DNA of 64,000 bases from NCBI RefSeq assembly GCF_030272615.1, contig NC_081409.1:650164468-650228467 (forward strand), in the 5' to 3' direction. Source of the stretch: Cryptomeria japonica (Eukaryota; Streptophyta; Pinopsida; Cupressales; Cupressaceae). A program made the translations under genes and the position numbers. The notes beneath the pieces were generated by a model. It worked only from the letters and a program-made list of their open reading frames with translations. It was not told the origin of the DNA and did no database searches. Shown piece after piece: positions 10,950-22,145 of this stretch. The stretch's first letter is position 1. Each line of letters begins with the position of its first letter.

Positions 10950-11619
10950 GTACATAAAGTCTAAATTATTTAACTAAGACAACATATTAAGAAAACAGAC
11001 AGACACCTCCAAATAACTAGATTAAACACTATCAGCCATTTAAATACAATACTTGTATGAATCTAGTGCGATCTTCAAGGAAAATAGAGTTTTCATGCTA
11101 TTAAACACATGTTCAGAACTTTAACATTCATTCAATAATTGTTCAATAACCGAACTAAGTATATGGATGGTTCAGATTAACCATGCAAAAGGAATGACAG
11201 TCAGTCAATCCCAAATGGTATGAACAATGAGGATTCAATCAGATGTTTATCTAGAAAGTACTATAGAAATGAAAGAAACATAACATAATGATTCAAATTG
11301 GTGAAGAAGGAGACCATGCACTCACAATGAAATTGGAACAGTCATAATTTTTACATTAAATCCTGTAAATTTTGCCAGAGCTTTAGCAACAATCCATGAA
11401 CTTCTTACAAAAGAGGGAAAACCAGTCCCCTTTAAATAGGCCCCAAAAATAGATGAATGGCCAAGATCCAATCTAAACAAGTGGCCCAAATTCACCCTTA
11501 CAAAAGGTACCCATACCCATAAATGGAGGGTAAATATCAGCAACTACCCCAAAGGGAGCAATAATTACCTAAAAAGGTAATTAAAACTTTATCCAAAATA
11601 ACTCAAAAAGTGCAGATAC
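10950..11619 (-). repeat. LTR-like promoter region of element C
   Basis: On the minus strand this has a TATA-like TATTTAAA (11431-11438) and short blocks shared in order and spacing with the same part of element D. On the plus strand these are GAGACCATGC (11310) and, about 74 bases on, TAGCAACAATC (11384-11394). The matching blocks in D are at 45087 and 45165. I infer a U3/R region of the 3' LTR. The right edge is hidden by the insertion at 11620. Confidence 0.4.
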
Positions 11620-12817
11620 TGTAGCGTTGTAAAATTGTGACACTTGCAATTTCGACTGCATTTGGGTCTTCACGATGGCGATGCAACGTTGAACCTGAAT
11701 GGAGACCCTAAAACCTGTTTACGACATCAAAAACTGCATCTTTCTGCACCTTGGCCTGATCCTCCTTGCACCCTGCTATCCCAGGAGGTGGGACCATGGC
11801 GCCCAGCGCCCTGGTCCCTGGCCCTATTTTGGGCCCGGTCTCTTGTTGGGCATCGGGTCTTCAAGTTTGCAATTCGGAAAATAATGTTCCTAGGTTGGCC
11901 TAAGGTCGGAAAAATCAGTGTCCTAACCCTAATTGACAAGTATATAAACTACATTTCCCCTTCCATTTGACGAGAGGAAAACATATATGTGCAAGAGGCA
12001 GAAGCGATAGGCAAACATTCAAACATTCAAGCATTCAAGCATTCCTTCAAGCAATTGAGCATTCTAGGTCTCCATTCAAGGCTAGGTGTTGCATTCAAGA
12101 CAAGGATTCAACCATTGAAGAGGAGATCACCTACAACATACAACATACAACATACAACATCATTACACCTTCGCATGTAAGAATACAAACATTCTTACAA
12201 CAAGGTATCAGTACTTGATTACATTACAAACATTTACATTTACAACATTCTCATTTCTTGGTTAATTCCAAAACCGGAGTTTGACCTAAAGGCAAACCCC
12301 TAATCCCTAACCCCCCAATCGTCCTCTCTTTTCTGTGTGTAGGTTGTAGGTACGCGACTGTAATTGAAGATCTGGAATCCTTGTGCAGAGACAAATAGAT
12401 CCCCCTTCGTTTCGCGGATTTTTCGGAGGACCGTGTGCATTCCGGGCGCCATCGTCCCGTCAACTTTCGCTCAAACTTGCAGGACAGCATCGTCTCAACA
12501 TTTTACTGCTAATTTCAGGTCCGTAGCTTCATCCCGTGTCCCTATCTCCGTCTACAAGCGAATCTTTCCTACTTTTACATATACTCCTAGTTCAATCCTT
12601 CTATCTACATTCCTTACAAAAGAGGGTATCCTTGCTGTCTCAACACTTGAAACTCATTTAGAATTCAATCTTGCATTGTGTGGGATTGGATCTTGTGGGT
12701 TTCAACCCCTCTTTTGAATGTAAAGTCTCTCCTAAGTGAAAACCGTCAATCCTAGTGACCTCCTTTCTCTCTCCTTGGAGTGGGAGGAACACCTAGGGAT
12801 CGATTTTCTGCTTTATA
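11620..12817 (+). repeat. 5' LTR of the gag-only element
   Basis: It starts TGTAGCGTTG and ends CTTTATA, where the 3' LTR has CTTTACA, so the terminal CA has mutated. A TATA-like TATATAA lies at 11941. The R/U5 part holds several tandem ACATACA-type units (12131-12165) and a C-rich, Ser/Thr-codon-like stretch. A motif GAGGACCGTGTGCA at about 12426 recurs twice in the leader. Confidence 0.92.
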
Positions 12818-12820
12818 TTT

Positions 12821-12836
12821 TGGTGAACCCGACATG
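12821..12836 (+). other. Probable primer-binding site of the gag-only element
   Basis: TGGTGAACCCGACATG follows the 5' LTR by three bases, where a tRNA primer site is expected. I could not match it to a specific tRNA with confidence. Confidence 0.5.
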
Positions 12837-12837
12837 A

Positions 12838-14020
12838 ACATCCTAATTCTGATTATTCATGGTTAGATCTGAAAAAATTTTGCTTCCTTAATTACATTTC
12901 CATGTTTGATCTTTTGCAAATTTTAGAGGTTAATTGCATAAAAACCCTAAATTTTCTTTTTAGTAATTGAGCTTGTGAAATGTTTAATTGTTAATGCTTG
13001 TTTCAGATCTACCCTTCTATTGCAAATTATCAATTCATATTTGTGCTTTAATTCTGAAAATTAAGTGGTTAAGTGTCAAAACCCTAATTTTTAAAACCCT
13101 CTTGATTCAACCTTTGACCGACGATTTCACTGATAAAAACACCTCCAAATCGGCTGTAACTTTGGATTCCGCAACAAAATCATAATATCTTTCATCCCTG
13201 AAATTTTTGAAAAAAGTTGTGAGGACTGTGTGCACCCCGAGCGCCATTGTCCCCGACATTTTTTTTGAAATTTCGGGAGCTAGATCTTACTGTATTTTTC
13301 TGCTAGAATCCAGAATTTTGGCTGATTTCATAAATTCTAACACTTTCAAAATTAAAGTCAAAGTTGGTCTAGTGATTGCTTGGATTAAGGCTTCTAATCA
13401 TTCAAAAATTGTTGAAATTGAAATTCGTGTCAAAATTGTGTTTCTTACTGTCCTAAATCTGAAAAGTGTGTTGGCATTCATTCGAAGTTTCAGTGCTTTA
13501 TTCAAATTTTTGCAATTTGTGACTTTTGAAATTAAGTGTTTAATTGCAACAACTTTGATTTCCGCTTTCAAAATTGAATTTTGCATGAAATTGGGTCAAC
13601 TTTTAAATTTCAAAGCTTGCATTGCTTTTAGTATTCCCTCTAAAATCATAAAATTCAAAATTTCAGTTTCCCTCTCTTTTTCAAAGTTCAAATTTTGCAT
13701 TTTTCAACAATCTTGGTAGGGTTCAATTTTGAGATTGCAACTTTAATTTGGCCTATCTACATATCGTAAAATCACTCAATTTTTTCATATTAGCTTTAAA
13801 ATCATCATAACTTTCATCACTGAAAATTTCAAAAAAAGTTGCGAGGACCGTGTGCACTCCGTTCGCCACGGTCTCTGACATTTTTTCTGAAATTTCGGGA
13901 GATTGTCATGATTGCATTTAACAACTTAAATCTAAGAGATTGGCTGATTTTATTGAAATTTGCTACCTCTAAATTCGAAAATAAATTCAAAATTCAAAAT
14001 CTTCTCTCCCTCTATAGTGC
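12838..14020 (+). other. Untranslated leader with duplicated blocks
   Basis: Between primer site and gag there are two related blocks (about 13180-13285 and 13803-13905). Each has CTTTCATC..TGAAA, then AAAAAAGTTG, GAGGAC.GTGTGCAC and a CGCCA-containing stretch ending in TGAAATTTCGGGAG. The second half resembles the LTR segment at about 12426. An open frame across 13207-13719 has Phe/Lys-rich, low-complexity composition and is probably not translated. Confidence 0.6.
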
Positions 14021-16978
14021 ATGAGTTTTACAACAATAAGCCCTACTTACACTATTCCCATTAGACGAAGCCTTAGAATTAAGTCTTTCCAAGGTTTAAT
14101 TACCGAGGAGATGGAACCTAATTTGAATGGCCTTTTTAACGAGGACATGCGTAATTCCTCTAATCCTCTTAATGATGAAGAAGCTCTCCATGAGGTTTCT
14201 GTAGAACAACTTTTGAAATTGGATAACCAATTTGATGATTTTCAGAAATGGATGTCTCAAGAATACTCCGATAGTCAAGCTCTTTCATTAATTGAGGGTC
14301 TAAAACGTATGGTTCAAAGTGATAAGAATGGAATTGATATTTTGCGTAGTATTGCACATATCGTGGATTCGAATGTGATGCCTATGAAGAGTTGTGCCGA
14401 AACTTTAGGTTATACACAACATCCTACTCAAGTCAATCATTCTATTCCTTTGACAACTTCTATTGCTAGTATACCTACTTTTACATCAAACATAATGAAT
14501 ACTTCAATACAAAACATTCCACCTATGATCACCAGTCATGGGGGCAATCCTTCTTCTTCAATCAACCCTCTTCCTTCATTCAATCTGACTTCTTCATTCA
14601 TTCCTTCAATGAGTGTCCCTATTACATCTCCACAAATGAACATCACGCAAGGGGGAAATTCATTCAACCATTCCATTCCTCCTTGTAGTGTTCCTTCTTT
14701 CCAATCATCTCCTATGACTAATTATCATAGTGTTCCGCCACCTTACTCTCAATCAATACCTTCTTTCAATAACATAATACTTACATCACAATCTAACATG
14801 TCTAATATGAACTCTTCGACTGAAGTGACCATTAACAATCTTGCACAAACTGTCTCTTCTTTACAGCAACAAATTGCCTCTATGAATCAATCTAAGTTTA
14901 GTGTACCCACATTTGATGTTGCGAGCCCACTTTCTCTTGACATTGTTCGGACTATCCCCCCTAAGCATGTTGAAATCCCACAGTTGGAGCTTTATAATGG
15001 TTTAGGTGATCCTCTAACACATGTTAAAACCTTTCAAACAATATGTATCGATTTTGCCCATGACCAAAGGTTGCTTGCAAAATTATTTACTAGAACATTA
15101 AGAGATAAGGCTCTACAATGGTATTGCTCGTTGCCTTCCTATTCTATTACTTCTTTCCAACAACTGGCAAATGCTTTTATTCAACAATTTCAAAACAATA
15201 TAAGTCTTAAAGTTACTTTGATTGATTTAATGCATTGTAAACAAGGTGTTAAAGAAAAAGTGACTGATTTCATTGGTAGATATAAGCATTTGTGTGCTCA
15301 AATTTCTTTTCCAGTACCTGACAATGATATTCAAAGAATCTTTATTTCTAATTTACAAAAAGATATTAGAGAAAAACTTCTATTTTCTGAGTTTACTTCT
15401 TTCCAACAGTTGTGTGCAACTCTTCACAATTATCAACTGACTGTGAGTCAAATGGAACAAGCAAATCCTATGGCTCCAAGTGATAAGGGTGATAGTAGTC
15501 AACAACCATTTGGGAAGTTTAAACCGAACAGAGGATTCGTTAAGTTCAATGAAAACATCACCAACAACAATGTGAATGCAGCATCAGGTGTGCCTCCTAT
15601 TTCTAAGTTTTTCAAGAAAGAAAGAGAGTTTACTCCTTTGAATGAATCATTGCATAGTATTATGAATAAGTTATTGGAACGAAATGTGCTTACTCTCCCT
15701 CCTATAAAGCAAATAGATCCTGCAAAGATTAATTCACCCTATTTTGATAACAAATCCTTTTGTCAATTTCATCGTCAACCTGGGCATGATACTGAAAAAT
15801 GTTTTTCTTTAAAGGGTAAAATTCAAGATTTGATTGATAATAATACTATCTCTGTTTCAGGTGTGAATGATAAAGACAACACATCTGTAGCTCTTCCTAA
15901 CCAAAATCTTAAAATTTTTACTGATCCATTACCTTCTCATACCTCTAATGTGATTGAGACTAATGATTCTTCTTTCTCACCTGATGGTCTTGTGTCTATG
16001 ACTCCGAATGTGATTAACTTTGTAGAGCAGCAGAAAATCCCTAAAGAACCTTCCATCACATTTGATTCCAGTGAAACTATCAGGGCACCTGATGGTCCTT
16101 TATATATAGTTGCAAAAGTCAAGAATACACCTTGCCATGGAGTGCTTATTCATCCTTCTTGCATGGTTAATGTCATTACTGAAGAATTTCTTTTTACTTT
16201 GCAATTGAATCAAGTGATCTATGACAAAACAAATGTGGTTGTGAAATTATTTGATGCATTTTCTTCTCCTGCAATTGGTTCTATTACATTACCTATTGAG
16301 GTCCATAACAAATCCCTTGATGTGAGCTTTGCTATTATTCCATCATTCAAACAATTTCGTGTGAAGCTAGGCGATCCTTGGCTATCTTCCATGAAAGCTG
16401 TTGCTTCTCCTATTCACAAGTGTTTGGAATTTCCCCATAATGGTGAAGTTGTTAATGTCAATCATAGTCTCTTTAAACCAGCTGAAAGAACTTCTAGCGT
16501 TCCTATTGATTATTTTTGGCCTAAACAATTCCAATCTCTTCCACCGCGAAGTGATCATCTTTTCAAATCTTATCAAAAGTGGAAAAAAGATATGATCCTA
16601 TCTTTCAGTGAACCTAGAACACCCAAACTTGATATTCCTATCGTTCTTGAGAAGGAAGTTCTTCCTTTGAAAGATAAAACTAATGTCTTTCCTCAAGAAG
16701 ATTCCCAACCCATTCCTATGGATGTGACTATGTCTATGTCTAATAAACTTTCTAAAAGTAGACCTATACCTCCTCGCCATGATGGACTTGGTCTCCTTCC
16801 TAAACCAGATATTCCTCCTTTATATGGAGCGGTTCCTCCTCCTTCCTCTTATAGAGAGAAGAGACCTTCCTCCTCTCCTATTATCCAACCTAAGAGACCA
16901 CAACCTAAACACCCAAGTGATAAGGATGAGAACATTCCTCCTCCTCAATCTTCTCCACTTCCTACTAAGACTAGATGA
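14021..16978 (+). CDS. Gag polyprotein with inactive protease-like domain (985 aa)
   Basis: This uninterrupted frame is the best preserved in the window. The N-terminal third is Ser/Pro/Asn-rich linker sequence. A Ty3-type gag (retrotrans_gag) domain follows at about residues 315-490, with LELYNGLGDPLTHVKTFQ, then RDKALQWYCSLP and VTDFIGRYKHLC. A Cys/His patch, CQFHRQPGHDTEKC (about 585-598), resembles the linker seen in plant Tat/Ogre-like gags. At about residues 695-800 a fold like a retropepsin appears (GVLIHPSCMVNVI, later LGDPWL). The expected Asp-(Ser/Thr/Pro)-Gly triad reads HPS, so it should be inactive. The C-terminal part is Pro-rich. Gag would assemble particles that package the element's RNA; enzymes must come from another element. 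The ATG at 14021 is the first in frame after the leader. Confidence 0.85.
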   Translation: MSFTTISPTYTIPIRRSLRIKSFQGLITEEMEPNLNGLFNEDMRNSSNPLNDEEALHEVSVEQLLKLDNQFDDFQKWMSQEYSDSQALSLIEGLKRMVQSDKNGIDILRSIAHIVDSNVMPMKSCAETLGYTQHPTQVNHSIPLTTSIASIPTFTSNIMNTSIQNIPPMITSHGGNPSSSINPLPSFNLTSSFIPSMSVPITSPQMNITQGGNSFNHSIPPCSVPSFQSSPMTNYHSVPPPYSQSIPSFNNIILTSQSNMSNMNSSTEVTINNLAQTVSSLQQQIASMNQSKFSVPTFDVASPLSLDIVRTIPPKHVEIPQLELYNGLGDPLTHVKTFQTICIDFAHDQRLLAKLFTRTLRDKALQWYCSLPSYSITSFQQLANAFIQQFQNNISLKVTLIDLMHCKQGVKEKVTDFIGRYKHLCAQISFPVPDNDIQRIFISNLQKDIREKLLFSEFTSFQQLCATLHNYQLTVSQMEQANPMAPSDKGDSSQQPFGKFKPNRGFVKFNENITNNNVNAASGVPPISKFFKKEREFTPLNESLHSIMNKLLERNVLTLPPIKQIDPAKINSPYFDNKSFCQFHRQPGHDTEKCFSLKGKIQDLIDNNTISVSGVNDKDNTSVALPNQNLKIFTDPLPSHTSNVIETNDSSFSPDGLVSMTPNVINFVEQQKIPKEPSITFDSSETIRAPDGPLYIVAKVKNTPCHGVLIHPSCMVNVITEEFLFTLQLNQVIYDKTNVVVKLFDAFSSPAIGSITLPIEVHNKSLDVSFAIIPSFKQFRVKLGDPWLSSMKAVASPIHKCLEFPHNGEVVNVNHSLFKPAERTSSVPIDYFWPKQFQSLPPRSDHLFKSYQKWKKDMILSFSEPRTPKLDIPIVLEKEVLPLKDKTNVFPQEDSQPIPMDVTMSMSNKLSKSRPIPPRHDGLGLLPKPDIPPLYGAVPPPSSYREKRPSSSPIIQPKRPQPKHPSDKDENIPPPQSSPLPTKTR

Positions 16979-17449
16979 AATCATTCTGCGGGTGAATGCC
17001 GACGAAAGCGTCATCTTAGAGCTTGTGCAGCTGCTTCTCAAACTTTGCAATCCCCAAAAACACCTTCAGCTAGTATTCCATTTTCTCCTCAGCCGAAAAT
17101 TGAGCCAAAATCTCCTAAGCATAAGATGCATGATGGTTTCAATCCTGTGCGAGTTAAAGATCCTTTTTTTATAAATCTTGATGATGATATAGATGAAAAT
17201 GTTACTTCTCTTGCTTCTGATAGTGAATATGAATATGTTGATATTGATAACCATTTATCTAACGAATTTTCTAAAGCACTTATCCTATCTCCTAGACGAG
17301 AACAACGTGGCTTGGAACATGAACATGGCCCTTGTTTGGATCTTGTGATAGCTCCATCTGCTGTGTTGGATGTTCCTCCTCTAGCATGTTTCCTGCCTTC
17401 CCGAAATATTGATCAGCAAGATCGGAGGGTGGATGACGTGCTAGACTAG
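16979..17449 (+). pseudogene. Gag C-terminal continuation after a TGA
   Basis: The same frame continues past the TGA at 16976-16978 for 157 codons. A basic stretch (ECRRKRHLRACAAA) is followed by SPKTPSASIPF and an acidic region (DDDIDENVTSLASDSEYEY), ending at TAG 17447. The composition is protein-like, so the TGA may be a mutated CGA (Arg) or a readthrough stop. No domain is recognised. Confidence 0.55.
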
Positions 17450-18199
17450 TTCATTAGCATAGCAGACTCTCTCCTCCTCTCTTGATCTCTTTTGTTACTT
17501 CTTCTATGTGTTATTCTCACTCTTCTATTTGTTGTCCTTAGTGTTGTCTACTTGAGGACGATGCAAAGCATTGAGATCTCTTTTGGTCTCTCTCATGTTG
17601 ACTCAAAAGACACGTGTTCCCTTCTTCTAGGTGACCTTCCTTGATTGGGGAATGAAGAACAATTATGCATACATACATATGATATACATGAATTATCATA
17701 TAGCATACTGACCCCAAGGAAAGCGAAGTCACCTTGTGCTTTGTGTTTTGTGTCTATTATCCTTGGGTTTATCTCACACTTGGGGGCTAAATCTTTGTGA
17801 TAATGTGCTCCTTTACCTTCTCATTTCTTATGTGTATCACTACCTTAAAGCAATCACCCTCGATGAGGCGTGTGCGATCACTTTAACATAGGGGGCATAC
17901 ACTCTGTCCATATCTCTTCAAGATTCTTAAAAATTTCTTGGCGAACTTAGCTTTGCCTTGAAAATTTTTGGTATTTTTCTTGCATGACTCATAGTGAGGG
18001 AACCTTACTACTGATAGCCATGGTTCTCCCTCGTGATCTTCCCTTTTACTTTGTCAATCGAAGTCGTAAGATCCTTAGTCCACTAGGGGCTTGGTGTATC
18101 TTGCCTCCTTGACGTGGTGAAAGTCTTTCAATGTTGTTTCCTTGTACTTTATCGGAAGTATGGGCGTACGCTTATACTCCCGCTAAAGTGGGGGCTAAA
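17450..18199 (+). other. 3' untranslated region and polypurine tract of the gag-only element
   Basis: No coding sequence is recognisable. It closes with the purine-rich AAAGTGGGGGCTAAA (18185-18199) directly before the 3' LTR, the position and composition of a polypurine tract priming plus-strand DNA. Confidence 0.75.
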
Positions 18200-19396
18200 T
18201 GTAGTGTCGTAAAATTGTGACACTTGCAATTTCGACTGCATTCGGGTCTTCACGATGGCGGCGCAACGTTGAACCTGAATGGAGACCCCGAAACTTGTTT
18301 ACGACATCACAAACTGCATCTTTCTGCACCTTGTCCTGATCCTCCTTGCACCCTACTGTCTCGGGAGGTGGGACCATGGCGCCCAGCGCCCTGGTCCCTG
18401 GCCCTATTTTGGGCCCGGTCTCTTGTTGGGCATCGGGTCTTCAAGTTTGCAATTCAGAAAATAATGTTCCTAGGTCGGCCTAAGGTCGAAAAAATCAGTC
18501 TCCTAACCCTAATTGACAAGTATATAACTACATTTCCCCTTCCATTTGACGAGAGGAAAACATATATGTGCAAGAGGCGGAAGCGATAGGCAAACATTCA
18601 AACATTCAAGCATTTAAGCATTCCTTCAAGCAATTGAGCATTCTAGGTCTCCATTCAAGGCAAGGTGTTGCATTCAAGACAAGGATTCAACCATTGAAGA
18701 GGAGATCACCTACAACATACAACATACAACATACAACATCATTACACCTTCGCATGTAAGAATACAAACATTCTTACAACAAGGTATCAGTACTTGATTA
18801 CATTACAAACATTTACATTTACAACATTCTCATTTCTTGGTTAATTCCAAAACCGGGGTTTGACCTAAAGGCAAACCCCTAATCCCTAACCCCCCAATCG
18901 TCCTCTCTTTTCTGTGTGTAGGTTGCAGGTACGCGGCTGTAATTGAAGATCTAGAATCCTTGTGTAAAGACAAACAGATCCCCTTTCATTTCACGGGTTT
19001 TTTGGAGGACCGTGTGCACTCCGGGCGCCATCGTCCCATCAACTTTCGCTCAAACTTGCAGGAAAGCATCGTCTCGACATTTTACTGCTAATTTCAGGTC
19101 CGTAGCTTCATCCCATGTCCCTATCTCCGTCTACAAGCGAATCTTTCCTACTTTTACATACACTCCTAGTTCAATCCTTCTATCTACATTCTTTACAAAA
19201 GAGGGTATCCTTGTTGTCTCAACCCTTGAAACTCATTTAGAATTCAATCTTGCATTGTGTGGGATTGGATCTTGTGCGTTTCAACCCCTCTTTTGAATGT
19301 AAAGTCTCTCCTAAGTGAAAACCGTCAATCCTAGTGACCTCCTTTCTCTCTCCTTGGAGTGGGGGGAACACCTAGGGTTCGATTTTCCGCTTTACA
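18200..19396 (+). repeat. 3' LTR of the gag-only element
   Basis: It starts TGTAGTGTCG and ends CTTTACA, and aligns end to end with 11620-12817, including the TATA-like box at 18521 and the ACATACA-type tandem units near 18711-18745. Confidence 0.93.
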
Positions 19397-19401
19397 GATA
19401 C

Positions 19402-21944
19402 ACAAAATTTTAAGCTTACAGTTGACTTGGAAGTCAAATATAACCTTTTGGCCAAAAAGTGCACTTTTCAAATTCTTAAAAGGAAAAAATGCATTCTAAG
19501 AAAGCACTTTTTCTTTTCCAGTTTCATATCCTTTTACTAAAAATTGATCCTCTCCATGCAAATATTCTTGCCAAAGGTCTCGACCTGCTGCACGTTCTTC
19601 ACGAACATACTTCTAGAACCTAATGGACAATTGGAATAGCAAACCGAACTGAGGTATAGGGGGATGATGAATTTTGTACTGCATGCTCTCCAGATAATGA
19701 TCTATGTATTTCAAACCATCCTGCTAGCTGGACCGATTAGGCTCAAAACTCAAGATATCAAAATGTAATTTACTAGCAAAATCTAGGTCCTCTGTAGAGT
19801 AGGAGATCTTATCTATTTTTAATTTATCTTCCCAGTCTGGATGGATTATGGGATCGGAAAGACTATTTTGCCAACCCAAAACCATGGATCAGAGGATTAT
19901 TCCACCAAGGTCCTTTGTGTTCTTCAAAATTTCCTCGCATGTCTCTTGCTCTTTGTTAATGGTGGCCTTCGTGTCATTCTTCATGCTGATGGTCTAGTAC
20001 CATTCTTTAAAAATGTTGATGTCGTGGGGGTCCAAGATGTCGGACAATGTAGGAATCTGTGGATGGGTCTAGAAAAGAGCCATCATGAGGGGGAGAGTTG
20101 TAGTAACGGCTTCATGAGTTATGAGGTATTCCCACTTCATCTCGTACAATTTGACCAAAACGGTTTCTCGGTGGTGGGCCATTTTCTTTACATCCTTAAT
20201 GATTAGCTCCCCCCTTTTCTTAAGACTTTGAATCCATTCTCTAACAACTTTGGCAGTATCCTGTACTCCTTCAAATTCTGTTGTGGTCCTCTATGCCAAT
20301 GCTGTTGGGGGAATATGGGATTCAGGGGCATTTTGCAATGGTCTCAGGACTCGATCAATGTACGAACTCGATACATGTTCTTTTCAGCTGTTATCTCTTC
20401 GAGTTGCCTAAGCATGTTTTGTACTGAATCCTTGAATTCCTCCCTTTCCTGCCCCTTAGTGGCTCGTCCGATGGGGACAGTGGTGATGCTATAATCAACC
20501 AATGTAATCTGATCTGCTAGCTTGTCTATAGGCGACGTGGCAATATGAAGGGTATGGTTTCTTTGCTCATCCTTGGTTATCCTTGAATACACCTTGGGCT
20601 TTTTCTTCCCCTTGGCCTTGGCTTGGTCTATACGTGAGAAGATGTCCTCCAAATCGATGGGTGGCTTGGTGGCGGCCTTGCGCTAAGCTCGAGCAATTAA
20701 CCATTCTTGAGGTACAGTTTGGGCTGATGCTATGGTTAAATTGGCACTCTGTTCTTTGATGTTTTTAGCTGGCTCATCGCATATTTGCAGTTGTTCCGTT
20801 ACAGGAGGAGTAGAGGAAGTGTCATGTTCCTTGCCCGCACCCGAATTCTCTCCCACTTCACTGAATAACTGTCTAGTATTTTCATGTGATGGTTGTTCTT
20901 CAGTCTTTTCAAGCTCGCGGGTTTCATCTATCTTTTGCTCTCCTTCAATAGTAGAGTCATCCTTGGTAGTATTATGGAGCTGCAATTCATGGCGGCTTTG
21001 TTGGGTGGGTTCATGCAATTCAATCCCCTGAGCGGATAGAATCTCCCCTTCCTCAACTTGATTATCAGGTTCGGCTGATTCAATGGCTCTTAGCTCGACG
21101 TCCAGCATGTCGGGTGTAGGAGGATCATCAGCCCCAAATGCATCAATATCACTCTGGGAAGGTGGAGCAGGTATATAATCTAGTTCAACTACATCATCAG
21201 ACGAACTAGGGTCTTTTGATGATGAAGTGACCTCTGGTCTCCTAAAAGGGATCTTTTCCCTTGTTCTTTTGGATTTTCGAGTTCCTCTGTTGGCCTTAGC
21301 CTTCTTCCTTTTCTCAAGTTTTTCGATCTCTTCCTTAGGTGCACTGGAAGTGCCCTCATCTTCGAAGGACTGAGAATCAAGGTTACCCATCAAGTGGTAG
21401 GTGAACTGGACTCCCTCATGAATCAGTAGCTCAATTTGCTGGTGTAACCACCGGTCAGTATATGTTCCTGGGGCTGCCATAACCACCTCAAAATCAGTGA
21501 TTTGATCTTGCGACCAATGGATTCCTCGCAAAAGATGTCTTACCGCCTCAAATTCCTGAACCTACAGACAATTTCCTAAATCTGTTAGTTGATCTGGGAC
21601 CCGTCGGTATTCATAGAGTCGCATTTGCTGCACACTCAGCCTCGAATATTCACGCCTTCGGACCTCATAGTCATCAGTTTAGTTCTTCCAATAATCTTCA
21701 ACTAATTCTTTTTCTCTATATTGCCTACCATAGGCTCTCTTTGCTAGATTGTCATGATCAAAACACTTCCTTGAAAATGCTCTTGTAGGCCATAGGAGGC
21801 CAATTCTGCAAAGAATTCCTCTGCCTGGGATGGGTTCTTTAGATGGACATCCAAGTTACCTATAATCATAGGGAATGTGAATCCAGACTGCTTCCTGTCC
21901 TTGAGTAAGCTGCTCGCCAGATGTGACTGCCTTGCGACTTCCAC
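19402..21944 (-). pseudogene. Element C unknown protein, C-terminal part
   Basis: Minus-strand coding continues here from the other side of the solo LTR. The stretch from 21944 contains SGFTFPMIIGNLDVH; its frame matches that of 23937-23587 once the 1,609-base insertion is subtracted. After a degenerate part with a frameshift, a long frame (21531-20344, one stop near 20683) has an N-terminal globular part (VQFTYHLMGNLDSQS). A basic linker (KRKKAKANRGTRKSKRTREK) follows, then a long acidic Pro/Ser/Glu region and a section with RITKDEQRNHTLHIA. Weak coding (EDKLKIDKISYSTEDLDFAS) reaches about 19440. Element D encodes the same order of segments. The family is unknown to me and shows no polymerase or integrase motif. 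It may be a structural protein of a non-autonomous retroelement. Confidence 0.6.
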
Positions 21945-22145
21945 GAGAACTATCTTGTCGGTTGTAATGTCCCCATTTTGCGAGCATCAGAGTTTGTAAG
22001 AATTAGCCTATCATTTGACCCTCGTAGGCTAATAATTATTGATAGAGGGCCTCGTGTGGCAATTACTTGGTGATTAGAGACATTACTCTTCAGCTGGATT
22101 CAGGTTTTGGCCTTTGCACAGGTTTTTTTGACTCAAATTGGCACA

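Larger units (their letters stand above)
11620..19396 (+). mobile_element. Complete gag-only LTR retrotransposon (TR-GAG type)
   Basis: A 7.8-kb element with two LTRs of about 1.2 kb (11620-12817 and 18200-19396) and a perfect 5-bp target-site duplication GATAC (11615-11619 and 19397-19401). A gag frame is the only large coding sequence; there is no RT, RNase H or integrase. This matches the published TR-GAG class of non-autonomous plant elements. The two LTRs differ mostly by single-base changes (roughly 96% alike by eye), so it is among the youngest insertions here. It lies inside element C. Confidence 0.9.

Noticed and set aside
13207-13719. 170-codon frame in the leader of the gag-only element
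   Set aside because: Phe/Lys/Ile-rich low-complexity composition, no domain, and it overlaps the repeated leader block.
20732-21031. Plus-strand Ser/Cys-rich frame
   Set aside because: It is the antisense of the acidic Glu/Ser-rich region of the element C protein.
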